Under the pieces are notes generated by a model. That model saw nothing but the letters and a program-made list of their open reading frames with translations. It was not told where the DNA came from and did no database searches. From NCBI GenBank assembly GCA_963788935.1, contig CAWBIM010000006.1:806001-870000 (forward strand): a DNA stretch of 64,000 bases, written 5' to 3'. Every line of letters begins with the position of its first letter. The stretch's first letter is position 1. The stretch is from JAOPZW01 sp963788935 (GTDB lineage: Bacteria; Actinomycetota; Thermoleophilia; Solirubrobacterales; Solirubrobacteraceae). The position numbers were made by a program, and so were the translations under genes. This document shows, one piece after another, positions 1 to 6,942 of this stretch.

Positions 1-1256
1 CGCAACGTCATCCCCAAGCCGTACCAGAAGCCGCACCCGCCGCTCTGGATGGCGTGCTCGCGACGCGAGGCGATCCGGCACGCCGCCGAGAAGGGCCTCG
101 GCGCGCTCAGCTTCTCGTTCGTCGAGCCGGAGGAGGCGGCCGAGTGGGTCGCCGAGTACCGCGCGATCATCGCCTCCGAGCGCTGCGTCCCCGCCGGGTT
201 CGCCGTGAACCCGCGCGTCGCGGTCGTCCTGCCGATGATGTGCCACCCCGACGAGGGCGAGGCGATCGAGCGCGGGATCGACGGCGCGCACTTCTTCGGC
301 TACGCGCTCGCGCACTACTACATCTTCGGCGACCACCGGCCGGGCCGGACCGACGTCTACGACGAGTTCCTGCGCCGCCGCGACGAGGTCGGCTTCGCGC
401 GCCACGTCATCCGCGCGCAGGACGCACCGATCGGCGTCCGTGTGCTGCAGGAGGGCCTCGGGTCGCTGCGCGGCGCGATCGGGACGCCCGAGCAGGTCCG
501 CGACCTCTGCCGGCGCTACGAGGCGGCGGGGGTCGACCAGGTGATCTTCGTCCTGCAGGCCGGGCGCAACCGCCACGAGCACATCTGCGAGTCGCTCGAG
601 CTCTTCGGGGCCGAGGTGCTGCCCGAGTTCGCCGCGGCCGCCGACGCGGCCGACCGCGCCCGCGACGCCGAGCTCGCGCCCGCCGATGGAGGCCGCCCTG
701 CGCCGGCGCGCGCCCGCCGCAGGTCGCCGACGCGGACTACACGATCTCGCCGACCGCCTCCGGACCGCCCGCGGCCGGAATCGCCAACGGGCACCGCGCG
801 CTGCCCCGGCCGCGGCTCGACGCGCTGCGGCGGCGGGCGAAGGACACCGGCCAGCAGGCCTTCGTGGCGTTCGTCCGCCGCGCGAGCGACGACCGCCTCG
901 ACCAGACGGCCGGGTCGAGCCGCGGGCTCGCCGTGATCTTCGCCGCGATGGCGCAGGCCTACGAGCCCGAGCATGCGGGCGGCTTCACCGGCGATCTGCA
1001 GTACGACCTGCGCCGCGGCGACGGCCGCGTCGTGCAGTGGACCGTGACCGTGGGCCCGCAGCGGGCGGAGGTCCGGCCCGGACCGGCCGCGGCGCCCGCG
1101 CTCACCCTCTCGATGGGCCTGGCCGACTTCCTGCGCATGGCCGCGGGCGACCTCGACGCGGGCCGGGCGCTGCTCACCGGCCGGCTCGACCTCGCGGGTG
1201 ACTTCTCGCTCGCCCAGCGGCTGGGCGAGATGTTCGGCCGGCCCACGGCGCTCTAG
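1..1256 (+). CDS. LLM-class flavin-dependent oxidoreductase fused to C-terminal SCP2-like domain (5' partial, two frame breaks)
   Basis: The gene is already open at base 1, so its N-terminus lies outside the window. The first ~225 codons read as the C-terminal half of a luciferase-like (LLM) flavin or F420 monooxygenase, with conserved stretches PHPPLWMACS and VDQVIFVLQAG. From about base 740 the reading continues in another frame as an SCP2 sterol-carrier-like domain (PRLDALRRRAKDTGQQAF to the end FGRPTAL). Two breaks lie between the domains, near 681-689 and 706-716. Restoring one CG at each gives a single frame running to the TAG at 1254-1256. The substrate is unknown; SCP2 domains bind lipids, so a hydrophobic substrate is an inference. 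The next gene starts at the adjacent base, so the two are probably co-transcribed. Confidence 0.75.
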   Translation, partial: QRHPQAVPEAAPAALDGVLATRGDPARRREGPRRAQLLVRRAGGGGRVGRRVPRDHRLRALRPRRVRREPARRGRPADDVPPRRGRGDRARDRRRALLRLRARALLHLRRPPAGPDRRLRRVPAPPRRGRLRAPRHPRAGRTDRRPCAAGGPRVAARRDRDARAGPRPLPALRGGGGRPGDLRPAGRAQPPRAHLRVARALRGRGAARVRRGRRRGRPRPRRRARARRWRPPCAGARPPQVADADYTISPTASGPPAAGIANGHRALPRPRLDALRRRAKDTGQQAFVAFVRRASDDRLDQTAGSSRGLAVIFAAMAQAYEPEHAGGFTGDLQYDLRRGDGRVVQWTVTVGPQRAEVRPGPAAAPALTLSMGLADFLRMAAGDLDAGRALLTGRLDLAGDFSLAQRLGEMFGRPTAL

Positions 1257-2535
1257 ATGGGGCTCGACCCGGCGTCGGTCGCGGCCGTCGACGGCTCGCG
1301 CCGCGACGCGACCGACGCCGCCCGGGGCGGATCCGTCCTTCCGCTCGCGCGCGGGTATGCGTTCGCCGAGATCCCGCCGACCGTCGAGCGGCTGCTCGCC
1401 GGTGGCGAGGGGGGCCTGCCGCGCGCCGCGCTGGGCGACGTCCCGGACCGGGTCGCAGCGCGTCGTGCTCGTGTTCCTCGACGCGTTCGGATGGCGCTTC
1501 TTCACGCGCCACGCCGACCGCCACCCGCTGCTGCGCCGGTTCCTCGAGCACGGGACCGTGGCGAAGCTCACGACGCAGTTCCCCTCCACCACCGTCGCGC
1601 ACGTGACGACGATCCACACCGGGCGGCCCGTCGCCGAGCACGGCATGTACGAGTGGAACATGTACGACCCGAGCGTCGGCGCACTCGTGACGCCGCTCAT
1701 GTTCTCCTACGCCGGCGACGGCGAGCGCGACACCCTGCGCGGCGCGGGCGCCGACCCGCACGCCATGTACCCGACCGGGACGCTCTACCGCCGCCTGGCC
1801 GACCGCGGCGTGCGGTGCGTCGCCTGCCACCCGGCCTCGTTCGCGCCGTCGACCTACGACGGGGTCCTCGTCGACGGCGCGACGCTGTACCCCTACGACA
1901 CCCTCGACGACGCCTTCGCGACGATCGCCGCCGAACTGCGCGCCGGCGGGCCGGTCTACACGTACGTGTACATCGACACCGTCGACGCGACCGGCCATCA
2001 GTTCGGCCCGTCCTCGCCGGAGTTCGACGCCGAGGCGACCCGTTGCCTCGACGCGATCGAGGCCGCGACCCACGGGCTCCCGGCCGGCACGCTGGTGCTC
2101 CTCGCCGCCGACCACGGCCAGGTCGACGTCGATCCCGCCCGGACCCGCTTCGTCAACGAGCTGTGGCCGGGCATCGGCGCGCATCTGCGGCGCGACACCC
2201 GCGGCCGGCCGATCGCTCCCGCGGGCTCGGCGCGCGACCTCTTCCTCCACACCGCGCCCGGCTCGCAGCGGCACGTCATCGACCGGCTGCGGGCGCTGCT
2301 CGGCGCGGACGCCGAGGTTCACGCCACGGCCGACCTCGTCGCCGAAGGCCTGTTCGGCGGCGATCCCGGCCCGCGCCTGCGGGCCCGGATCGGTGACGTC
2401 TGCGTGCTCCCGGCGCCGGGGGAGACCGTGTGGTGGCGCGAGCGCGGACGCTTCGGCATGCGCTTTCGCGGCCACCACGGCGGCCTGACACCGGACGAGG
2501 CCCACACGCTCGTCGCCTCGCTCGTGGTCCCGTGA
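1257..2535 (+). CDS. Alkaline phosphatase-superfamily phosphodiesterase / nucleotide pyrophosphatase-like protein (one frame break)
   Basis: The protein (426 residues after repair) belongs to the type I phosphodiesterase/nucleotide pyrophosphatase family. Metal and nucleophile motifs are visible in order: LVFLDAFGW (Asp), FPSTTVAHVTTIHTG (Thr nucleophile region), DTVDATGHQFGP (Asp/His), LLAADHGQ (Asp/His) and FRGHHGG (His). The first ~65 codons from ATG 1257 read in one frame and the rest in the next. Restoring a CG at about 1453-1456 joins DVPDRVA to QRVVLVFLDAF and makes the length divisible by three. The start directly follows the stop of the upstream monooxygenase gene. No signal peptide is evident, so it is probably cytoplasmic; the substrate cannot be read from the sequence. 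Confidence 0.82.
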
Positions 2536-2546
2536 CCGCCCGGGCA

Positions 2547-2552
2547 TAGGCT
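2547..2552 (+). promoter_or_regulatory. -10 element TAGGCT of a leaderless promoter
   Basis: TAGGCT is followed by 7 nt and then the ATG at 2560. Transcription would begin at or next to the start codon, and no Shine-Dalgarno sequence is present. The same arrangement recurs at several genes in this window. Confidence 0.5.
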
Positions 2553-2559
2553 GCCGGGC

Positions 2560-3342
2560 ATGGACCTCGAGCTGTCGGGCCGGCGCGCCCTCGTGACGGG
2601 CGCGACCCGCGGTCTCGGGCGGGCGATCGCCGAGCGCCTCGCCGCCGAGGGTTGCGCGCTCGCCATCTGCGCCCGCGACGCCGAGGCGGTCGAGCAGGCG
2701 GCCGCCGAGATCGGCGCGCGGGGCGCGACCGTCCACCACGGCGCCGTCGACGTCACCGACGCGGCGGGGCTCGAACGTTTCGTCGCGGAGGCGGGCGAGG
2801 CCCTCGGCGGGCTCGATCTCGTCGTCGCCAACGCGGGCGGGGCGGCCGGCGGCGAGCGCCTCGAGGACACGACGGCCGAGGACTGGCGGACGACCATGGA
2901 CCTGAACGTCGTCCACGCCGCGGTCGTCGCGCGTGCGGCCGTGCCGCTCCTGCGCGCGGCCGGCGGCGGCGCGATGGTCTTCATCGCCTCGATCTCGGGC
3001 GACCGGCCCCAGCCCCGAGCGCAGTACGCCGCCGCGAAGGCGGCCGAGATCCACCTCGCCGCGTCGCTCGGCCGCGAGCTCGGGCCGGACAACATCCGCG
3101 TGAACGCGCTCAGCCCCGGGTCGATCCTGTTCCCGGGCGGCAGCTGGGAGCGCCGCCGCGACGGCGACCCCGAGGCGTTCGCCGCATGGGTGCGCGACGA
3201 GTTCCCGCTCGGGCGGCTCGGGCACGCGGAGGAGGTCGCCGACGTCGCGTGCTTCCTGCTGTCGGCGCGCGCGTCGTGGATCAGCGGGACGAACGTCGTC
3301 GTCGACGGCGCGCAGAACCAGCCGGGCATGGCGGGCTGGTAG
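2560..3342 (+). CDS. SDR-family NAD(P)-dependent oxidoreductase
   Basis: This is a 260-residue classical short-chain dehydrogenase/reductase. The N-terminal cofactor motif is TGATRGLG (about residues 13-20), followed by NAG in VVANAGG, the catalytic Ser in IASISG, and Tyr/Lys in QYAAAKAAE. The C-terminus carries the usual GTNVVVDGAQ. The length is typical of the family. The ATG at 2560 follows a TAGGCT box by 7 nt. It is probably transcribed separately from the phosphodiesterase gene, which ends 25 bp upstream. The substrate is unknown. Confidence 0.9.
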   Translation: MDLELSGRRALVTGATRGLGRAIAERLAAEGCALAICARDAEAVEQAAAEIGARGATVHHGAVDVTDAAGLERFVAEAGEALGGLDLVVANAGGAAGGERLEDTTAEDWRTTMDLNVVHAAVVARAAVPLLRAAGGGAMVFIASISGDRPQPRAQYAAAKAAEIHLAASLGRELGPDNIRVNALSPGSILFPGGSWERRRDGDPEAFAAWVRDEFPLGRLGHAEEVADVACFLLSARASWISGTNVVVDGAQNQPGMAGW

Positions 3343-3411
3343 CGGCGAGGAGGCACATCGCGTCGTGTCGGTCGGCATGGCGCCAGCATCGCCGAGCCCG
3401 GACGCGATTCC

Positions 3412-3440
3412 TTGTCACGTCACACTTTTGATGCGAACAT
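3412..3440 (+). promoter_or_regulatory. Predicted imuB promoter (-35 TTGTCA, -10 GAACAT)
   Basis: TTGTCA (3412-3417) is separated by exactly 17 bp from GAACAT (3435-3440). The -10 hexamer lies inside the LexA box. A start point 6-7 nt downstream would coincide with the GTG at 3447, predicting a leaderless mRNA. TTGTCA is also the 5' part of the PafBC-type damage-promoter motif known in mycobacteria, but the TANNNT half at the proper distance is not clear here. Confidence 0.5.
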
Positions 3441-3447
3441 GTGTTCG
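3434..3447 (+). promoter_or_regulatory. LexA operator (SOS box) of imuB
   Basis: CGAACATGTGTTCG is a perfect CGAAC-N4-GTTCG inverted repeat, the LexA box form of Gram-positive and actinobacterial SOS genes. The final G is the first base of the GTG at 3447. The flanks (GCGAACATGTGTTCGTGTC) are identical to those at dnaE2. Confidence 0.93.
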
Positions 3448-4628
3448 TGTCGTCAATCGTCTGCGTAATGCTTCCACGATTCGAGCTCGCCGTCGCCGCC
3501 GGCGGGCGCGAGACGCTCCTGCAGGGGCCGGCCGCCCTCGCCCCGGAGCCGGGCCGCGAGCAGCTCGTCGGCGAGGTCTCGCACGCGGCCGAGGCGTTCG
3601 GCATCCATCCCGGGATGCGCCTGGGCGAGGCGCTCGCGCGCTGCCCGCGTCTGGCGCTCGTGCCGCCCGACCCGGTCGGGGTCGCCGACGCGTGGGAGCG
3701 GGTCGTCGGGGCGCTCGAGGCGATCGGCGCGGCGGTCGAGGCCGACCGTCCCGGGCTCGCCTGCTTCGACGCGCGCGGCCTTCGCCGCCTCCACGGCGGC
3801 TCGCTCGACGGCATCGTCGCGGCGGTGCGCGGCGCCCTGCGCCGCCCGGCCCGGATCGGGGCCGGACCGACGCGCTTCTGCGCGCTCGCCGCCGCCGTCC
3901 GCGCGCGCACGCGGCGCGCGTCGATCGTCGCCCGGGCGGCCGAACTGCACGCCGAGCCCGTCGCGTTGCTGCGCTTCCGGGACGAGACCGCGGCCCTTCC
4001 CGACGGCCTCGACCGGCTCGGGATCCGAACGCTCGGCGACCTCGCCGCGCTGCCCCGGGCGGCGCTCGCCGATCGCTTCGGCCCGCCCGGGCTGCTGGCC
4101 TACGACCTCGCCCACGGTCGTGACACCCCGCTGCGACCGCGCCGTCCGGGAGAGGTCCTCGAGGAGGCGCTCGAGCTCGAGGAGTCGGCCTCCGGAGAGC
4201 AGCTGGGACGGGCGCTCGAGCTGCTCGTCGACCGCCTCCTCGCCCGCCGCGAGCGCGACGGGCGCACGCTGCGCGCCGTCGTCCTGGGCGCGACGCTCGT
4301 CGAAGGGGGGACGTGGCGCGAGCGCGTCGTCTTCCGCGAGCCGCTCTCCGACGCCGCCCGGATGCGGCTCGTGCTCGCCCAGCGCCTGGCCCAGCTGCCC
4401 GCCCCGGCCGAGGCGCTGAGGCTCTCCGTCGAGCGCTTCGGGCCGCCCCATCCCGGGGGCCGCGCGCTCTTCGACGACCGGGCCGCCCAGCGTCGCGCGC
4501 GCCTGCGCGAGGCGATCCGTCAGGTCCGCGCTGTGGCCGGGCCGGAGGGGGCGCTGCGCGTGCTCGCCGTCGACCCGGACTCGCGGGTGCCCGAGCGCCG
4601 CGCGGTGCTCACGCCGTTCGAGCTGTGA
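3447..4628 (+). CDS. imuB: ImuB-like Y-family polymerase accessory protein
   Basis: This 393-residue protein has the Y-family (DinB/UmuC-like) fold signatures of ImuB: an N-terminal MLPRFELAVAAGG strand, FGIHPGMRLGEALARCP, a thumb-like helix-hairpin region (DRLGIRTLGDLAALP), and LRPRRPGEVLEEALELEES leading into the little-finger domain. The acidic catalytic residues of active Y-family polymerases are not evident, as expected for ImuB, which in mycobacteria acts as an adaptor linking DnaE2 to the beta clamp. GTG 3447 (VSSIVCV) is preferred because it matches the layout at dnaE2; GTG 3441 and ATG 3468 are alternatives. It is under a LexA box and overlaps the DUF6504 gene. It is shorter than mycobacterial ImuB, and no ImuA-type gene lies beside it. 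Confidence 0.88.
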   Translation: MSSIVCVMLPRFELAVAAGGRETLLQGPAALAPEPGREQLVGEVSHAAEAFGIHPGMRLGEALARCPRLALVPPDPVGVADAWERVVGALEAIGAAVEADRPGLACFDARGLRRLHGGSLDGIVAAVRGALRRPARIGAGPTRFCALAAAVRARTRRASIVARAAELHAEPVALLRFRDETAALPDGLDRLGIRTLGDLAALPRAALADRFGPPGLLAYDLAHGRDTPLRPRRPGEVLEEALELEESASGEQLGRALELLVDRLLARRERDGRTLRAVVLGATLVEGGTWRERVVFREPLSDAARMRLVLAQRLAQLPAPAEALRLSVERFGPPHPGGRALFDDRAAQRRARLREAIRQVRAVAGPEGALRVLAVDPDSRVPERRAVLTPFEL

Positions 4629-4870
4629 GCCCCGGCTCGCGTCGCCTCGCCGTCCCGCGGCCGGCCGACGTCATCGCCGGGCCGGGCGGCCGCCCGGAGT
4701 CGATCGACCGCCACGAGGTCGTCGCCGTGCGCGAGTCGTGGCTCATCGAGGACCGCTGGTGGACCGACCGGCCGCTGCGTCGCCGCTACTGGGAGGTCGT
4801 GACGATCGACGGCCGCGACCTCGTCGTCTTCCGCGAGCTCGGGGACGGACGCTGGTTCCGGCATCGCTGA
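4625..4870 (+). CDS. DUF6504-family small protein, partner of imuB
   Basis: This 81-residue protein has the DUF6504 signature: VVAVRESWLIEDRWWTDRP followed by RRYWEVVTIDGRDLVVFRE. In actinobacteria this family is commonly encoded directly after the imuB-type polymerase gene. The GTG start at 4625 overlaps the imuB stop (GTGA), which indicates translational coupling and a shared LexA-controlled transcript. The Trp- and Arg-rich core suggests a small beta-domain that could bind DNA or the polymerase, but this is inference and no biochemical role is known to me. Confidence 0.85.
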   Translation: MSPGSRRLAVPRPADVIAGPGGRPESIDRHEVVAVRESWLIEDRWWTDRPLRRRYWEVVTIDGRDLVVFRELGDGRWFRHR

Positions 4871-4934
4871 TTCGTCGCAGTCTTGGTGCAGTTGCGCGGT
4901 TGTGCCGTGACACCGCTCGCCGGAGGGTTCCGGC

Positions 4935-6197
4935 ATGGCCGATCAACGCGGGCAAGCGACGCTCGAGTACCTCGCCGTCGTGCTGCTCGTGGCCCTCGTG
5001 TTGGGGGGAACCGGCACCGCGGTCGCGAGCGCCGCCGGGGCGAACGTCGCGAGTTCCGTCACGCGCGAGATCCGGCGCGCGATCTGCATCGTCACGGGTG
5101 GCGAATGCGACCGCGACCTCGCGCCCTGCGAGACCGGTTCGACGGTCGCCCGCAACGGGTGGAAGGCGACGATCGCGATCGTCCGCGTCGGTCGCGACCG
5201 CGTCGTCATCCGCCGCGAGATGTCCGACGGCTCCCAGCTCGTGACGCTGATGAAGGACTGGTCGCTCGGGGCCGAGTCGATCGACGGCGCGAAGCTGAAG
5301 GTCGACCGCGCCGCGCGCCGCGGCATCTCGATCGGCGGGACGTTCACCGAGTCGATCATCGCGACCCACGGCGGCGGCCGGACGTGGGTCCTGAAGACCA
5401 GGCCGGAGGCGGAGCGCCTGATCGCGGCCCTCCGGCGCGACGACGGTGCCGTCCGGGCGCCCGATCAGCGGCTCGGCGAGGGTTCGCTGGTCGCGGGAGT
5501 CACGGCGTCGAGGAGCGCGGAGAAGGGTCGCGTGGGCGGACTCGTGAGCGCCGGCGTCTCCGGGGCGATCACTGCCGGCCGCTCGACGGACGACCGGACC
5601 GGCAGCAGGATCTTCTTCCTCGAGCAGGGCGCCGACGTCGTCCTCGGGCTCTCCGCGGGCCTCGGCCCCCTGCGCGCTTCCGCGTCGGCCGACGGGTCCG
5701 GGTCCGCGCGCATCGCGGTCACGGTCGACCGGGACGGTCGATGGACGGACCTGACGCTCGTCGGCACCGGCGAGGTCGGCGGGGAGGTCACGCTCCCGCC
5801 GAAGCTCGGGCCGGTCGCCGAGGCGCTCGACGTCCCGTCCGCCGGCGCGCGCCGATGGATCGCGGAGGCCCATCTCGACCTGTCCGACGGCGCGAGCCGC
5901 GCCGCGGCGACGGCGCTCGTCCAGGCGCTGGGCGCGTTTCCGCCGCAACCCGAGGCCGTCGCGGCCGCCGCCCGGAGCCTCGCCCGCCGGATCGACGAGC
6001 ACGCCGTCATCGATCTGCGGGCCTACGAGCTCGATCGAACGTCAGAGGGCCTCGACGTCGCGTTCGGCGACGGCGTTGGCGTCGGCTTCGCGACGACCGA
6101 CGCGACGGAGCGGGCCCGACTCATCGCGGCGACGACACGGGGCCGGGACGGCCAGTGGCACCGCCGCGTCGAATGCACAAAGGAGAAAGGCACATGA
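4935..6197 (+). CDS. Pilin-like protein with N-terminal class III signal/TadE-type helix, large unknown domain
   Basis: The 420-residue protein opens with MADQRGQATLEYLAVVLLVALVLGG. This is a short basic leader, the Gly-Gln-Ala-Thr-Leu-Glu pattern typical of Flp/TadE prepilins, and one hydrophobic helix (about residues 8-32). Two Cys pairs follow early (CIVTGGECDRDLAPC). The remaining ~350 residues are beta-rich, rich in Gly, Thr and Arg, and have no recognised domain. Processing by a prepilin peptidase and export are inferred from the N-terminus only. GGAGGG at 4922-4927 serves the ATG at 4935. Its stop overlaps the next start (ATGA). It lies between the two LexA-controlled polymerase genes and may be read through from the imuB promoter. 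Confidence 0.7.
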   Translation: MADQRGQATLEYLAVVLLVALVLGGTGTAVASAAGANVASSVTREIRRAICIVTGGECDRDLAPCETGSTVARNGWKATIAIVRVGRDRVVIRREMSDGSQLVTLMKDWSLGAESIDGAKLKVDRAARRGISIGGTFTESIIATHGGGRTWVLKTRPEAERLIAALRRDDGAVRAPDQRLGEGSLVAGVTASRSAEKGRVGGLVSAGVSGAITAGRSTDDRTGSRIFFLEQGADVVLGLSAGLGPLRASASADGSGSARIAVTVDRDGRWTDLTLVGTGEVGGEVTLPPKLGPVAEALDVPSAGARRWIAEAHLDLSDGASRAAATALVQALGAFPPQPEAVAAAARSLARRIDEHAVIDLRAYELDRTSEGLDVAFGDGVGVGFATTDATERARLIAATTRGRDGQWHRRVECTKEKGT

Positions 6198-6901
6198 CCA
6201 CGACCACCACGAAGTTCGCCGGCTTCCCGCGCGAGGGCCTCGACCTCCTCGCCGGCCTGGCGGAGAACAACACCCGGGAGTACTTCGAGGAGCACCGCGG
6301 GACCTACGAGTCGGCGTTGCTCGAGCCCGCCAAGGCCTTCGTCGTCGCGCTGGGCGACGTCCTGCGGATCCACGTCTCGCCGTTGCTGCGGGCCGAGCCG
6401 CGGGTGAACGGCTCGATCCTGCGCATCCAGCGCGATACGCGCTTCACGACGGACAAGCGGCCGTACAAGGACCACCTCGACATGTGGTTCTGGGAGGGGC
6501 AGGCGCCGAGCCGCGAGCGACCGGGCCTGTCGGTGCGCCTGCGACCGGAGACCGTCGTGCTGAGCGCCGGCATGCACCGCCTCGAGGGCGTCGCGCTCGC
6601 GCGCTACCGCGCGGCCGTGGACGACGACCGTCGCGGGGAGGAGCTCGAGAACACGATCTACGACTCGGTCGGCGGCGGGGTCACGCTCGGCGGCCAGGGG
6701 TTCAAGCGGGTCCCGCGCGACTACGACCCGGACCATCCGCGGGCGGATCTCCTGCGCCACAACGCCCTGTATCTGAGCGGTGAGTGGCCGTATCCGAAGA
6801 GCGTCACGACGAAGGCGTTCGTGCGGTGGACCGCCGACCGGCTCATCGGGATGGCGGGGGTGGAGCGGTGGCTCACGGCCGTCCATCCGGACGGCGCCTG
6901 A
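6194..6901 (+). CDS. DUF2461 (TIGR02453) family protein
   Basis: This 235-residue protein matches the DUF2461 family across its length. It has the N-terminal FAGFPREGLDLLAGLAENNTREYFEEHR, the central NGSILRIQRDTRFTTDKRPYKDH and a C-terminal LSGEWPYPKSV region. The biochemical function of the family is not established. The ATG at 6194 overlaps the stop of the pilin-like gene (ATGA), with AAGGAG at about 6180 as its ribosome-binding site. It ends 41 bp before dnaE2, which has its own LexA box. Confidence 0.88.
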   Translation: MTTTTTKFAGFPREGLDLLAGLAENNTREYFEEHRGTYESALLEPAKAFVVALGDVLRIHVSPLLRAEPRVNGSILRIQRDTRFTTDKRPYKDHLDMWFWEGQAPSRERPGLSVRLRPETVVLSAGMHRLEGVALARYRAAVDDDRRGEELENTIYDSVGGGVTLGGQGFKRVPRDYDPDHPRADLLRHNALYLSGEWPYPKSVTTKAFVRWTADRLIGMAGVERWLTAVHPDGA

Positions 6902-6928
6902 GGCGACGCCTTCCGTCCACCCGACGTG

Positions 6929-6942
6929 CGAACATGTGTTCG
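6929..6942 (+). promoter_or_regulatory. LexA operator (SOS box) of dnaE2
   Basis: CGAACATGTGTTCG is identical to the imuB box. GAACAT (6930-6935) can serve as the -10 element; no good -35 is visible. The last G (6942) is the first base of the dnaE2 GTG start. Repression by LexA would therefore cover the -10 to +1 region. Confidence 0.93.
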
